Positions 52,376 through 61,350 of a DNA stretch of 64,000 nt are shown one piece after another. The notes below the pieces were generated by a model that ran no database searches, was not told the origin of the DNA, and saw nothing but the letters and a program-made list of their open reading frames with translations. Position 1 is the first letter of the stretch; the number at the start of each line of letters is the position of its first letter. The DNA is taken from the NCBI GenBank assembly GCA_029856155.1, contig JAHQWL010000001.1, forward strand, positions 1 to 64,000, written 5' to 3'. The DNA comes from Promethearchaeia archaeon (lineage in GTDB: Archaea > Asgardarchaeota > Lokiarchaeia > Sigyniarchaeales > SOKP01). The position numbers and the translations under genes were made by a program.

Positions 52376-54058
52376 ATGAAAGCTTTAATAACAGCTAAAA
52401 TTACAGACTTTTGCTTAAAAGAATTAGAAAAATTAATGGAAATAACATATGAACCATGGAGAGAAACGGGGATTATATATTTTGACGTAAGAGAACTTGT
52501 TGAAAAACTAAAGGATTATGATATTTTTATAACTGAAGCGGATGATTTGAAGAAAGAAGATCTATTTGAGAATACTAATCTGAAACTTATTATATCATGT
52601 AGAGGCGATCCATTTAATGTTAATTTAGTATCAGCAACTAAAAATAACATTCCTGTTCTATTTACTCCTCTTAGAAATGTCGATGCTGTAGCAGAATTAA
52701 CAATAGGCTTGATGTTGATGCTAGCTCGCAAATTACATAACGTTGATCGAATCATTCATTCTGATGACTTTGAAATAATTGAATTTGAAGATTTTGTTGA
52801 ATATTTAAATAAATTTCAAGGTATTGAATTAAAAGGTAAAACAATTGGTATAATAGGGTTAGGGCAAATTGGTAGAAGAGTAGCAGATAGACTAAAGCCC
52901 TTTGGAGTTGATTTTCTAATATATGACCCATATTTAGATGAAGAGACTTCTAGGCAATATGGCAAAAGAGTTGAAATTGATGATTTAATGAAAACTTCTG
53001 ATTTCATCACTATACACGCAATAGCATCTGATGAAAATGAGAATCTTATCAATGAAGACCGAATTTCTATGATGAAAAAAACAGCCTTTCTAATTAATAC
53101 GTCAAAAGGGAGTATAGTTGACTATGATTCTTTACAAAAGGCACTAGAAGAGGAGAAGATAGGAGGTGTAGCACTAGATGTATTTCCTCTTGAACCTATT
53201 GATGAGGATAATGAATTCATCGCATTGAAAAATGCTATAATCACACCCCACATTGGTGGAGATACCGAGGAGGTAGTAAAAAGACAATCAGAAATTTTAC
53301 TAAATGATGTTAAAAGGTGGTTAAATGGGGAAAAACCTCAATATCTTATGAATCCAGAAGTAATTAAAGAAGGAGAAACAAAGAGACCACTAAATGATAA
53401 TAAGGTTAACACAATAAAAAAGGCAATAGTAGATTTATGTAAAGAATTATTAAAAGAAAAACACGTTATTGGCTCTGCTGGTAATGTTAGCGTAAGGATA
53501 AAAGATGAAGATAAAGAATGTGTATTAATAACACCTAGCAATGTTCGTTACGATGAAATGGTGCCTGAAGACATCCTTACAATTGATATGGGGGGTAAAG
53601 TTATAGAAGGAGAAAGGAATCCCTCTGTTGAGAAAAAAATGCACATAAGAATATACAAAGAAAGAGACGATGTAAATGCAATTATTCATGCTCACAGTAT
53701 TTATTCTACTGTTCTTAGTGCGTTAAAACTAAGTATCCCTCCAATTTTTGAAGAATTTGTACCATATATAGGTGGTGAAGTTTTATGCGCTGAGTATGGA
53801 GAAGCAGGTACTGAAGAATTAGCAGATGGAGTATTAGCAGTATTAGAAGAGAGAAATGCAGTTTTACTTGCAAATCATGGAAATTTATGTTGTGGTAGTC
53901 ATCTAGACGGAGCTTATACTGTATTACAATATCTTGAGAGAGGAGCTAAGATATATTATTTAGGTAAGCTTATTAAGGATCCAAATTTATTACCAGAAGA
54001 TACAATAGACTATGAAATGGATATATTTGATATTTTTAAAGAATCTAAAAAAATCTAG
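52376..54058 (+). CDS. 2-Hydroxyacid dehydrogenase / class II aldolase fusion
   Basis: A 560-residue fusion of two enzymes. Residues 1-325 are a D-isomer 2-hydroxyacid dehydrogenase with the Rossmann motif GLGQIG (161-166), Glu273 (DVFPLEP) and His292 (TPHIGGD); the catalytic Arg is replaced by Lys244 (NTSKGSIVD). Residues about 342-545 are a class II (fuculose-phosphate-type) aldolase with Glu419, the zinc histidines HAH (438, 440) and His501 (ANHGN), and SAGNVSVR and ITPSN substrate loops. It could oxidise a sugar acid and then cleave or decarboxylate the product, like the separate dehydrogenase and OtnC-type steps of tetronate pathways; this is inference. A SPxxxMH-like Glu and all zinc ligands are intact. 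Confidence 0.87.
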   Translation: MKALITAKITDFCLKELEKLMEITYEPWRETGIIYFDVRELVEKLKDYDIFITEADDLKKEDLFENTNLKLIISCRGDPFNVNLVSATKNNIPVLFTPLRNVDAVAELTIGLMLMLARKLHNVDRIIHSDDFEIIEFEDFVEYLNKFQGIELKGKTIGIIGLGQIGRRVADRLKPFGVDFLIYDPYLDEETSRQYGKRVEIDDLMKTSDFITIHAIASDENENLINEDRISMMKKTAFLINTSKGSIVDYDSLQKALEEEKIGGVALDVFPLEPIDEDNEFIALKNAIITPHIGGDTEEVVKRQSEILLNDVKRWLNGEKPQYLMNPEVIKEGETKRPLNDNKVNTIKKAIVDLCKELLKEKHVIGSAGNVSVRIKDEDKECVLITPSNVRYDEMVPEDILTIDMGGKVIEGERNPSVEKKMHIRIYKERDDVNAIIHAHSIYSTVLSALKLSIPPIFEEFVPYIGGEVLCAEYGEAGTEELADGVLAVLEERNAVLLANHGNLCCGSHLDGAYTVLQYLERGAKIYYLGKLIKDPNLLPEDTIDYEMDIFDIFKESKKI

Positions 54059-54088
54059 AATATTATTTTATTTTGTTTGGATCCATTT

Positions 54089-54856
54089 TTATATGCCATT
54101 AAATGAGTTTAGGGCTAATATTGTTGATTCCTCTGCTTGTTGCTGAGTAACCATCCCAATTGTTACAGCACAAATATTATGATTAGTTATGTATTGAAAA
54201 GCATAGTCTGGTTTTATCTGACCTGCTGCAAGTGTTTTCATACCAATGAAATAGAAATTTTTTGTGTTATCTACAAGTTCTTCTAAATCTTTTTTATTTC
54301 CCATCAAAAATCCATTCGCATTAAAGGGTATTAAAAACACTCTCACATTTAGAGAATTTTCTAAACAATATCGAATAGTTGGAATTGGATCATGAGTTGC
54401 TATCCCTGGAATAATTCCATTTCTAGAAATATCATCTAAAAGACTCAATAATTCATGTCCTCTATTATCAGAAATCATTCCATGTACAAATATCAATTTT
54501 GCCCCAATTTTAATTAATGCATCAATACCAGGATCTTTTCCAGGATAAGTTGATCCTGTTATCACATAATCGCTATATAAGTCACTCATCATATTTGCAG
54601 CTTCTAAAATTCTTCCACTTGGTATGGCTTCAATTCCTCGCGCTCCTTTTGCATAACTGATCTCTAAAATTTCTAAAATTGCCTTTGGGTTGTTCAAAAA
54701 TTTCTTACGCCATTCATATGCTTTAAATCCGAATTGTCCAGCCCCTATAAATGGAGAAGTTCCCGTGGAAACTAACGGTATATCTATATCATCTATTTTA
54801 CAAAAAATTTTAAACTCCTCATTTCCAATACTATAAAATTTATCATAATTTGACAT
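54089..54856 (-). CDS. TIM-barrel protein of unknown function
   Basis: A 255-residue protein with the look of a TIM barrel: alternating strands and helices including SPFIGAGQFG, AKGARGIEAIP, GAKLIFVHGMISD and GIIPGIATHDPIP. The last part, FYFIGMKTLAAGQIKPDYAFQYI then CAVTIGMVTQQQAEE, resembles the C-terminal region of aldo-keto reductase-like proteins where a catalytic or cofactor loop sits. The aldo-keto catalytic Asp-Tyr-Lys-His set is not convincing. It converges on the dehydrogenase-aldolase fusion. Exact family unknown. Confidence 0.6.
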   Translation of the reverse strand: MSNYDKFYSIGNEEFKIFCKIDDIDIPLVSTGTSPFIGAGQFGFKAYEWRKKFLNNPKAILEILEISYAKGARGIEAIPSGRILEAANMMSDLYSDYVITGSTYPGKDPGIDALIKIGAKLIFVHGMISDNRGHELLSLLDDISRNGIIPGIATHDPIPTIRYCLENSLNVRVFLIPFNANGFLMGNKKDLEELVDNTKNFYFIGMKTLAAGQIKPDYAFQYITNHNICAVTIGMVTQQQAEESTILALNSFNGI

Positions 54857-55003
54857 GTGATTATTGTTAAGAGAATTATAAAATTTTAAGTCTATTCCTA
54901 TTGAAATTAATCTACAAAAATCATATTAAATCATAAAGATTATTATTCATTAAAAGCAAATTAAATACAATTTTGCTTCTGATTTATAAAAGAGGAGACT
55001 AGA

Positions 55004-57082
55004 ATTCCACAAATTAATGGCGTTATATGTAATGCTCTAACGTTTTATAATAAAGATCTTGAAATGATCGAAAGTCTGAATTCTCTTCTTCTTCGACATA
55101 TTCTTACAAATGATGCAAATTCTCTGCTTCTTTTTGGAAACACTGGTGATGGTGTGTTATTTTCAATGACAGAAAAAATTAAATTTATCGAAATTGCGAA
55201 AGAGATTACAGAGAAAAAAGTACCTATGCTTGTTGGAATTTATGGTAATCAAGTAGATAATATTATTGATCAGATTGAAAATATAGGTAAAAAATTTATA
55301 GATCTTAATTTTATGATCTCTCCTCCTATTTCAGAAAAAAAATCTACAGATTCTATAAGATCTTATTTTGAAAATATCTTAGGTTCAGTCAACCCTAAAA
55401 ATCAGATTTATTTGATAAATGATCCCCTCCAATTTGCTGGAAATGAGATAGAATCAGAGTTGCTGCAAAATTTAATGGAATTCACTAATTTGAAGGGTTT
55501 AAATGATTCATTTTATAATATTAAAAAATGCAGATCTTATATTCAACTTTTAAACAAAAATTTTTCTGTAATTTGTGCATTAGAAGAAAATTTTCAAACT
55601 TTTTTTCAACTAATACCCTTGAATCAGAGAAAATATAGTGGAATTGTTTCTAGTATTAGTAATCTTGGCAATATGTGCTCAAAATTATATAGGTATGCAT
55701 TAGAAGATAATATCTTAGAACTTTTAAAAATACAAGAACACATAAATGACATTAGAAGTAAAATTTATGAAATTAAAAGCAATGAAATTAGGGAAAAAAT
55801 TGGTTTGAAGTATGCTTTTTTACATTTATATAAGGATTTAATATCAAACATTAAAAATGATATATATCATATTGATGAAATATTAGAAACTCAAATTGAT
55901 CCAATTAGCAAAGAAAGAATTGAAGCCACTGTTAATTATTTATTAAACCAGAAACAAATTTATCAATTGTATTTTGTAAGTAAAAAGGATCTTTACCGAT
56001 TTGATGAGATCATAAATATGTTTTCAAAAATCGACGTTTTAGTTAAACAAGGCAAAGTTAAAAAAATTAAAGGGCCTTATATTGTTGATATCAATACACT
56101 CTATAGAGTAAAATTTGAAAACAACCAACTAGTCTTCAGATTTCGCACAAGTCAATCTTATCAATTTGAAAATTCAATTAAAGAAAAGCTATTATATCCC
56201 TTTTTAGATAAAACATTAAATCCAAATGATATTGAATTAAGACAGAAAGTAAAAGAGGTTTTAAATAGAAGATCAGGTACTTATCTCTTCACTAAAGAAA
56301 ACCCTCCTATAATTCCCGTATGTAATCTTATATATTATGATGAAACTAAGGAAATTATTCCTTATATGTTCTCAGTACAAGATTATATACGAGGAAAACC
56401 TCTCTTTCAGCTTATAAACCAATATATAAATGACGGAAAAAATTTATCTACAAAAAAATTTCTTGATTTATTTAGTAATTTAGGCGATCATTTAGGACAT
56501 CTTCATGAAATAAAATTTAATTGTTTCTATAAAAAAATTGATAATATTGGAAAAAAGATGAAGATATCCTATATAGATCTCCTCGAAAATGAATTTGAAG
56601 AAAAACTTCAGATGGCAAAGAAAAATAAAATTGATTTCACTGACGAAATTAAGGCTTTCTTTAAAGATAATAAGGTATTAATTGAAGATGAAACAGAATA
56701 TGTTCTTTTACATAATAATTTTAAAAGCCAGAATATTATTGTGAAGGAAGAACTCGGTACTATTAAAATTAATGGTATTGTAGATTTTGATAAATGGTAT
56801 ATTGGCAGTAGAGCTCAAGAGTTCATTAAAATTGATTATTGGATTTTAAAACCTTTAAATAATCCTTCATTTTATAGCTCATTTTACGGTACATATTCTA
56901 AATTTTATACTATAGATAGTGATTTTAAAAAAAAAATTGAATTATATAAATTATTTTGGCTTTTGGACGAATATAATTTTGAATCAGAATTAATAAGAAA
57001 GTCCGATCAAATGAATATTATAAGAACACCCTCAACAGTATTAGAAAATTATTTGTTTGAAATCAAAGCAATAATTCGATGA
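55004..57082 (+). CDS. DapA-like aldolase domain fused to APH-like kinase domain, both degenerate
   Basis: A protein of about 692 residues starting at ATT 55004, six bases after GAGGAG; from there PQINGVICNALTFYN matches the first strand of the DHDPS/NAL (DapA) family, whereas the ATG at 55064 removes it. Residues about 1-310 follow the DapA pattern with LLLFGNTGDGVLFS and VPMLVGIYGNQ, but the Schiff-base Lys is Asn167 (KGLNDS) and the YNxP tyrosine is lost (LINDP). A 200-residue charged linker follows. Residues about 400-692 resemble aminoglycoside/choline phosphotransferases, with HNNFKSQN in place of the HxDxxxxN loop (Asp to Asn572) and VDFDKW for the metal site. Both catalytic centres seem altered. 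Numbering is from the ATT. Confidence 0.7.
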   Translation: MPQINGVICNALTFYNKDLEMIESLNSLLLRHILTNDANSLLLFGNTGDGVLFSMTEKIKFIEIAKEITEKKVPMLVGIYGNQVDNIIDQIENIGKKFIDLNFMISPPISEKKSTDSIRSYFENILGSVNPKNQIYLINDPLQFAGNEIESELLQNLMEFTNLKGLNDSFYNIKKCRSYIQLLNKNFSVICALEENFQTFFQLIPLNQRKYSGIVSSISNLGNMCSKLYRYALEDNILELLKIQEHINDIRSKIYEIKSNEIREKIGLKYAFLHLYKDLISNIKNDIYHIDEILETQIDPISKERIEATVNYLLNQKQIYQLYFVSKKDLYRFDEIINMFSKIDVLVKQGKVKKIKGPYIVDINTLYRVKFENNQLVFRFRTSQSYQFENSIKEKLLYPFLDKTLNPNDIELRQKVKEVLNRRSGTYLFTKENPPIIPVCNLIYYDETKEIIPYMFSVQDYIRGKPLFQLINQYINDGKNLSTKKFLDLFSNLGDHLGHLHEIKFNCFYKKIDNIGKKMKISYIDLLENEFEEKLQMAKKNKIDFTDEIKAFFKDNKVLIEDETEYVLLHNNFKSQNIIVKEELGTIKINGIVDFDKWYIGSRAQEFIKIDYWILKPLNNPSFYSSFYGTYSKFYTIDSDFKKKIELYKLFWLLDEYNFESELIRKSDQMNIIRTPSTVLENYLFEIKAIIR

Positions 57083-57183
57083 CTTTTAGTTATATTATCC
57101 ATAAAACTATTTAGAAATTCTGATTTATTATATTTGTCTATACTTATTAAAAAAGAGATTTTATGAAATAAATAAAGTAAAAC

Positions 57184-58110
57184 ATGTCGAGATTTAAAAA
57201 AGAATTAAAGTTTGCAGTTAAATTGGTCAGTAAAGCAACAGAGATTACAGAATGGTTTAGAAAACATGGATTTGAATCATTCTTAAAGTCAGATCAATCA
57301 CCTGTTACATTAGCAGATTTTGCATCTCAAATATATATTATATCAAAGTTAAAGCAATTCTTCCCAAATGATGAAATAATAGCAGAAGAAGGAGATATTG
57401 AATTTATAGATTTAAAGGCAGAAAATCTGATAAAACGGTGTTTTAATGAACTAAATTTCGAAAAATTAAAGGTTATAAAAGAAATTATTGGCTTTAGAGG
57501 TAAATCTTCAGCACGACAATGGACAATAGATCCCATTGATGGCACAAAGGGGTACCAAAAGGGGTTGTCTTATGCTGTAGGTATTGGATTTATGGTAAAA
57601 TCTAAACCTAGAGTATGTGCTATTGCAGTACCAAATTATAATGAAAAATTATTAGCTATTTTTGCGGCTGAAGAAAATCAAGGTGCGCAAGCTAAATATG
57701 ATGACAATGATTTTAAGCAGATAAGAGTCAATCAAAATGAAGATATACAAAATATTCGTTTATGCCACTCATTACATTATGATCAACCCTGGGTTCTTAA
57801 TTTTGCAAAGAAAATTGGTATAAAACGCTTCATTCAAATTGATAGTATGGCAAAATTCTGTATGGTAGCTGAAGGAACTGCTGACCTTTATATTAAACCA
57901 TTAGATGAGGACCATTCATTTACATGGGATTTCATGCCAGGAGATTTAATTGTAAAAGAAGCAGGCGGTGAAGTAACAGATTTAAATGGTGCCCCTTTAA
58001 AATTTAATAATGAAAGGTGCCTATGGACAGCGCCCGGTATAATTACGTCAAATAGTATTCTACAAAAGAAAATCTTAGAGCTATATAAAATTAATCAAAT
58101 AAGTGCATAA
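57184..58110 (+). CDS. 3'(2'),5'-bisphosphate nucleotidase / inositol-phosphatase family
   Basis: A 308-residue member of the lithium-sensitive phosphatase family, closest in pattern to Hal2/SAL1-type pAp phosphatases that recycle sulfate-assimilation by-products. The metal site is visible in SDQSPVTLADFASQ, EEGD and the strong WTIDPIDGTKGYQKGLSYAVGIGFM; the C-terminal FTWDFMPGDLIVKEAGGEVTD is also typical. The long insert with lysine-rich helices between the EE and DPIDGT motifs is a Hal2-like trait. Its 3' end overlaps dinB by 16 bases, tail to tail. Inositol monophosphatase activity is an alternative. Confidence 0.85.
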   Translation: MSRFKKELKFAVKLVSKATEITEWFRKHGFESFLKSDQSPVTLADFASQIYIISKLKQFFPNDEIIAEEGDIEFIDLKAENLIKRCFNELNFEKLKVIKEIIGFRGKSSARQWTIDPIDGTKGYQKGLSYAVGIGFMVKSKPRVCAIAVPNYNEKLLAIFAAEENQGAQAKYDDNDFKQIRVNQNEDIQNIRLCHSLHYDQPWVLNFAKKIGIKRFIQIDSMAKFCMVAEGTADLYIKPLDEDHSFTWDFMPGDLIVKEAGGEVTDLNGAPLKFNNERCLWTAPGIITSNSILQKKILELYKINQISA

Positions 58111-59183
58111 TTTAACAAATTTGTCTGTCGAGCTTTTTGATTTCTTTCTAAATTTGATAATTTTATACCTACAAGCCTAACTTTTTTTGTATTATTTGAA
58201 AACTCTTTAAATAAATCTAAAATTATATTTAATACAAATTTCTGATTCTGAATATGAAAAGAAAGAGTTTTTGAACGAGTATATGTGTGAAAGCCTTCAA
58301 ATCTTATCTTTAGTGAAATTGTCTTATAAGTAATCTGGTGCTTTAACACGGATTTATGTATTCTTTCATTAATATCTTCAAATCTTGATACAATTTCACT
58401 AAAATTATCGGTATCAGAATAAAAAGTTCTTTCTGCGCTAATTGATTTCCTATCTTCATTAAACTCCTTTACTTTACGATTATCTAATCCATTCGCAACT
58501 TTCCAGATCCATTTCCCATGTTTTCCAAATAACTCCATCATTTTGGATAAAGGAGTAGAAATGATATCTCCGATTTTTTTTATCCCATTTTTATAATAAT
58601 AGACTTTAGATTTCTTACCAATACCAGGGATACGTGTAATATCCATATCTTTTAGAAAGCTACGTATACATTCAGGTCTTACCATCGTAATACCATTAGG
58701 TTTGTGTTCATCAGAAGCAATTTTAGCTAAAGATTTAGTTGGTGCAATACCTATTGATATTGTTATACCGACCTTATTTCTAACTTCCTTTTGAATTTCT
58801 TTTGCAATTCTTTCTGCTTCAACATAATCATTCGTGATATTTGTTAATTCTAAATATGCTTCATCTATTCCTACTCTCTGGAATTCATCACTATATGTTT
58901 CAAGGATATACATCACTTCTTTAGAAACTTTATAATATTTTTCACCATTTGGTCTTAAATAAATGCCATGAGGACATCTTTTGTAAGCTTGAGATATTGG
59001 CATGGCTGAACGCAGTCCGTATTTTCTTGCTTTATAATTACAAGTTGCTATTACTCCTCTTCCCTGACCTTCTTTTGGATCTGCTCCTATTATAACAGGT
59101 TTATCTTTATATTGTGGGTTGTCTCTAATTTCTACAGCAGCAAAAAAACAATCAAGATCACAGTGTAAAATAAGACGATTCAT
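58095..59183 (-). CDS. dbh: DNA polymerase IV (Y-family, Dpo4/DinB)
   Basis: A 362-residue translesion polymerase. The palm has HCDLDCFFAAVEIRDNPQYKDKPVIIG and the catalytic GIDEAYLELT, the finger has SAMPISQAYKRCP, and the thumb/HhH has LARIPGIGKKSK-like ITRIPGIGKKSKVYYYKNG. The little-finger domain follows (about 240-345). The C-terminus QTNLLNYALI resembles a partial PCNA-binding box. It is convergent with the Hal2-like gene. Confidence 0.95.
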   Translation of the reverse strand: MNRLILHCDLDCFFAAVEIRDNPQYKDKPVIIGADPKEGQGRGVIATCNYKARKYGLRSAMPISQAYKRCPHGIYLRPNGEKYYKVSKEVMYILETYSDEFQRVGIDEAYLELTNITNDYVEAERIAKEIQKEVRNKVGITISIGIAPTKSLAKIASDEHKPNGITMVRPECIRSFLKDMDITRIPGIGKKSKVYYYKNGIKKIGDIISTPLSKMMELFGKHGKWIWKVANGLDNRKVKEFNEDRKSISAERTFYSDTDNFSEIVSRFEDINERIHKSVLKHQITYKTISLKIRFEGFHTYTRSKTLSFHIQNQKFVLNIILDLFKEFSNNTKKVRLVGIKLSNLERNQKARQTNLLNYALI

Positions 59184-59366
59184 TATTTAACAAATGAGAG
59201 TTATTTGATTTTAAATTGTAGTTAACAAATGTGATATTTATAATTACTATTTAAAAAAACAGACTTTCAAGATTTATTGGAAATAAAAAATTTTTAACGT
59301 TTAAAGGTAAATCACGGAATTTAATTTTCAAAATAGATTTTTAATTGAAATTTAATTATTAAATTT

Positions 59367-60050
59367 ATGACCTTAAATAAAGAAGATCAACTTCGCATGG
59401 AAGTTGTTAAAGGAGCAAAAGCAATTTTCTCAAAGGGATTAGTGGAAGCTGGAGAAGGTAATGTAAGTGTGAGAAATGGTAAAAAAGAAGAATTATTTAT
59501 CACACCTTCATTTAATCAATATGATACTCTCAAAAAAGACGAAATCGTCCATCTAAATTTTGAAGGGACACCTTTAAGTGCTGGAAAATTACCCTCAACT
59601 GAAGCAAAGATGCATACTGCAATATATAAATCTAGACCAAAAGTTCAAGCAGTAATTCATACACATTCCCCTTTTGCAACTATGCTCTCACTTGTACGAA
59701 AAAATATTCCAATAATAATGGAAGAGATGTTTATCTTTTTAGGTGGTTCTGTTGATGTTTCTGAATTTGGAGAAGCCCATACAATAGAGATTGGTGAAGT
59801 AGCTTTAAATGCATTAGGTATAAAAAATGCTGCCCTATTAGCAAATCATGGTGTTATTGTTTGTGGAAAATCATTAGATCATGCTGTTAAGTTTGCTGAA
59901 TTAGTTGAAAAGCTCGCCAAAATGTATTGGGGTGCCTTGCAAATAGGGAAACCCAATATAATTTCTCAAGAACATCTAGAACGATTTCAAAAACTTTTTG
60001 AAAGCCTTTTCGCCAATTATCCTCGAAGCATGCGGAAAAAACAGGAATAA
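59367..60050 (+). CDS. Class II aldolase (fuculose-phosphate-aldolase-like)
   Basis: A 227-residue stand-alone class II aldolase, homologous to the C-terminal half of the 560-residue fusion at 52376. The signatures are GEGNVSVRNG, FITPSFNQYDTLKKDE, the catalytic Glu in PSTEAKMH, the zinc pair HTHSPFATML and NHGVIVCG. It starts 182 bases after dinB on the opposite strand and is followed 14-23 bases later by the TIM-barrel isomerase, so the two form an operon. Physiological substrate is unknown; pentose or deoxypentose phosphates are typical for the family. Confidence 0.9.
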   Translation: MTLNKEDQLRMEVVKGAKAIFSKGLVEAGEGNVSVRNGKKEELFITPSFNQYDTLKKDEIVHLNFEGTPLSAGKLPSTEAKMHTAIYKSRPKVQAVIHTHSPFATMLSLVRKNIPIIMEEMFIFLGGSVDVSEFGEAHTIEIGEVALNALGIKNAALLANHGVIVCGKSLDHAVKFAELVEKLAKMYWGALQIGKPNIISQEHLERFQKLFESLFANYPRSMRKKQE

Positions 60051-60073
60051 ATCATAATAACTGAGTGAATTTT

Positions 60074-60904
60074 ATGAAGTTAGGTATAAGTGCCTTAGGA
60101 CATATAATTGATTTAGCCCTTACTCGGAAAATTAAAGATCTTAAAGAATTACAACTTAAAGCTTCAGTAGCATGTCTCAATTTCGCTGAAGACCAAGGAA
60201 TAGAATATGTAGAGTTAGTGATAGATCCCCCTGAGGTCTTTGATAATGAAAGTGAACAGGAATTTATTGAACTAGTGAATTCTTATAACTTAAAAAAACA
60301 AATTCATGGACCTTATGTTGATTTGAGTTTATGTTCTTTTAATAACCATATATCAGAAGCATCAATAGAATCATATAAAGCGACTGCAAAGATATGTTAT
60401 CAAATTGATGCTAGAATAATGACAATTCATCCAGGTTATGCAAACTTTTTGTTGTCTTCAATTCGAGAATTTAATAAGAAGCAATTAATCCATGCTATTC
60501 ATGCATTACTAGATTCTATAAATAATCAGAAATTAAAAATTTGCTTAGAAAATATGCCTCAAGATGCTTATATTATGACTGATAACAATAATATCGAAGA
60601 AATATTTGAGATAATTGATCGTGATGATCTATTTATCACTTATGACACTAGCCATTTCTACACGTGTGATGGAGATGTGAAACATTTATGGGAAAAATTC
60701 CATAGAATAATAAGAAATGTTCATATTGTAGAAAACTTTAGCAAGAAATCAGATACACATCCACCATTAGGGACAGGAAAAATCAATTTTAAAGACATTT
60801 TTGATGTCATTAAAGGTTGGAATTATGACGGGCCATTAATTATTGAATTGTCTTCAGCAACATCATTAAATCAAAGTATTAATTTTATAAACAAGTTTTT
60901 ATAA
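60074..60904 (+). CDS. Sugar-phosphate isomerase/epimerase-like TIM-barrel protein
   Basis: A roughly 276-residue xylose-isomerase-like TIM barrel. Metal-binding acidic and histidine residues occur in the expected places: EYVELVIDPP, KQIHGPYVDLSL, MTIHPGY, KICLENMP, LFITYDTSHFYTC, VHIVENF and LIIELSSA, the same layout as endonuclease IV and sugar epimerases. I take ATG 60074 (MKLGISALGH); a GTG at 60065 adds three residues. It lies directly after the class II aldolase, suggesting an isomerase-aldolase pair. Substrate unknown. Confidence 0.82.
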   Translation: MKLGISALGHIIDLALTRKIKDLKELQLKASVACLNFAEDQGIEYVELVIDPPEVFDNESEQEFIELVNSYNLKKQIHGPYVDLSLCSFNNHISEASIESYKATAKICYQIDARIMTIHPGYANFLLSSIREFNKKQLIHAIHALLDSINNQKLKICLENMPQDAYIMTDNNNIEEIFEIIDRDDLFITYDTSHFYTCDGDVKHLWEKFHRIIRNVHIVENFSKKSDTHPPLGTGKINFKDIFDVIKGWNYDGPLIIELSSATSLNQSINFINKFL

Positions 60905-60948
60905 GTAATTTATAAGTAAAAAAAAAATTCCAATTTTAATGATTTAAA

Positions 60949-61341
60949 ATGCCAATAATCTCCTTGCAAGTAAGTGATGATTTGTTAGAAAGATTTGAGA
61001 AAGTTCGGAATCTTAGTGGATTTAGTTCTAAAAGTGAAGCTTTAAGGGACTCTATTGTCAGTTTCATTGAAAAATATGAGAAATTTGAAAATCTAGAAGG
61101 ATACAAATTAATGACCGTTAGTTTAGTTTATCCCTTTAAAGAAATTATCATTGATCAAATAACCGAACTCTATTCTCGATACCACCAAACTATAAAAACA
61201 GTAACAGATTGGCGTATTGCAGAAAAAAAGATTGAAATGCTATTGTTAGTGGGTGAATTTGGAACTATTAAAGATCTTTATAAAGAGTTAGCTAAAATTA
61301 AAGATGTAATCTGTTCCATCCGTGAAATAGTAATTGATTGA
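60949..61341 (+). CDS. NikR-like RHH regulator lacking nickel ligands
   Basis: A 130-residue protein with an N-terminal ribbon-helix-helix (MPIISLQVSDDLLERFEKVRN, FSSKSEALRDSIVSF) and a C-terminal ACT/ferredoxin-like domain in the NikR arrangement. The high-affinity nickel ligands of NikR (His-x-His and Cys) are missing: the equivalent strand reads TVTDWRIAEKKIEML, with only one histidine nearby (YHQ). It may bind another effector. It follows the aldolase-isomerase pair by 44 bases and could regulate it. Confidence 0.75.
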   Translation: MPIISLQVSDDLLERFEKVRNLSGFSSKSEALRDSIVSFIEKYEKFENLEGYKLMTVSLVYPFKEIIIDQITELYSRYHQTIKTVTDWRIAEKKIEMLLLVGEFGTIKDLYKELAKIKDVICSIREIVID

Positions 61342-61350
61342 GAATTAGTT

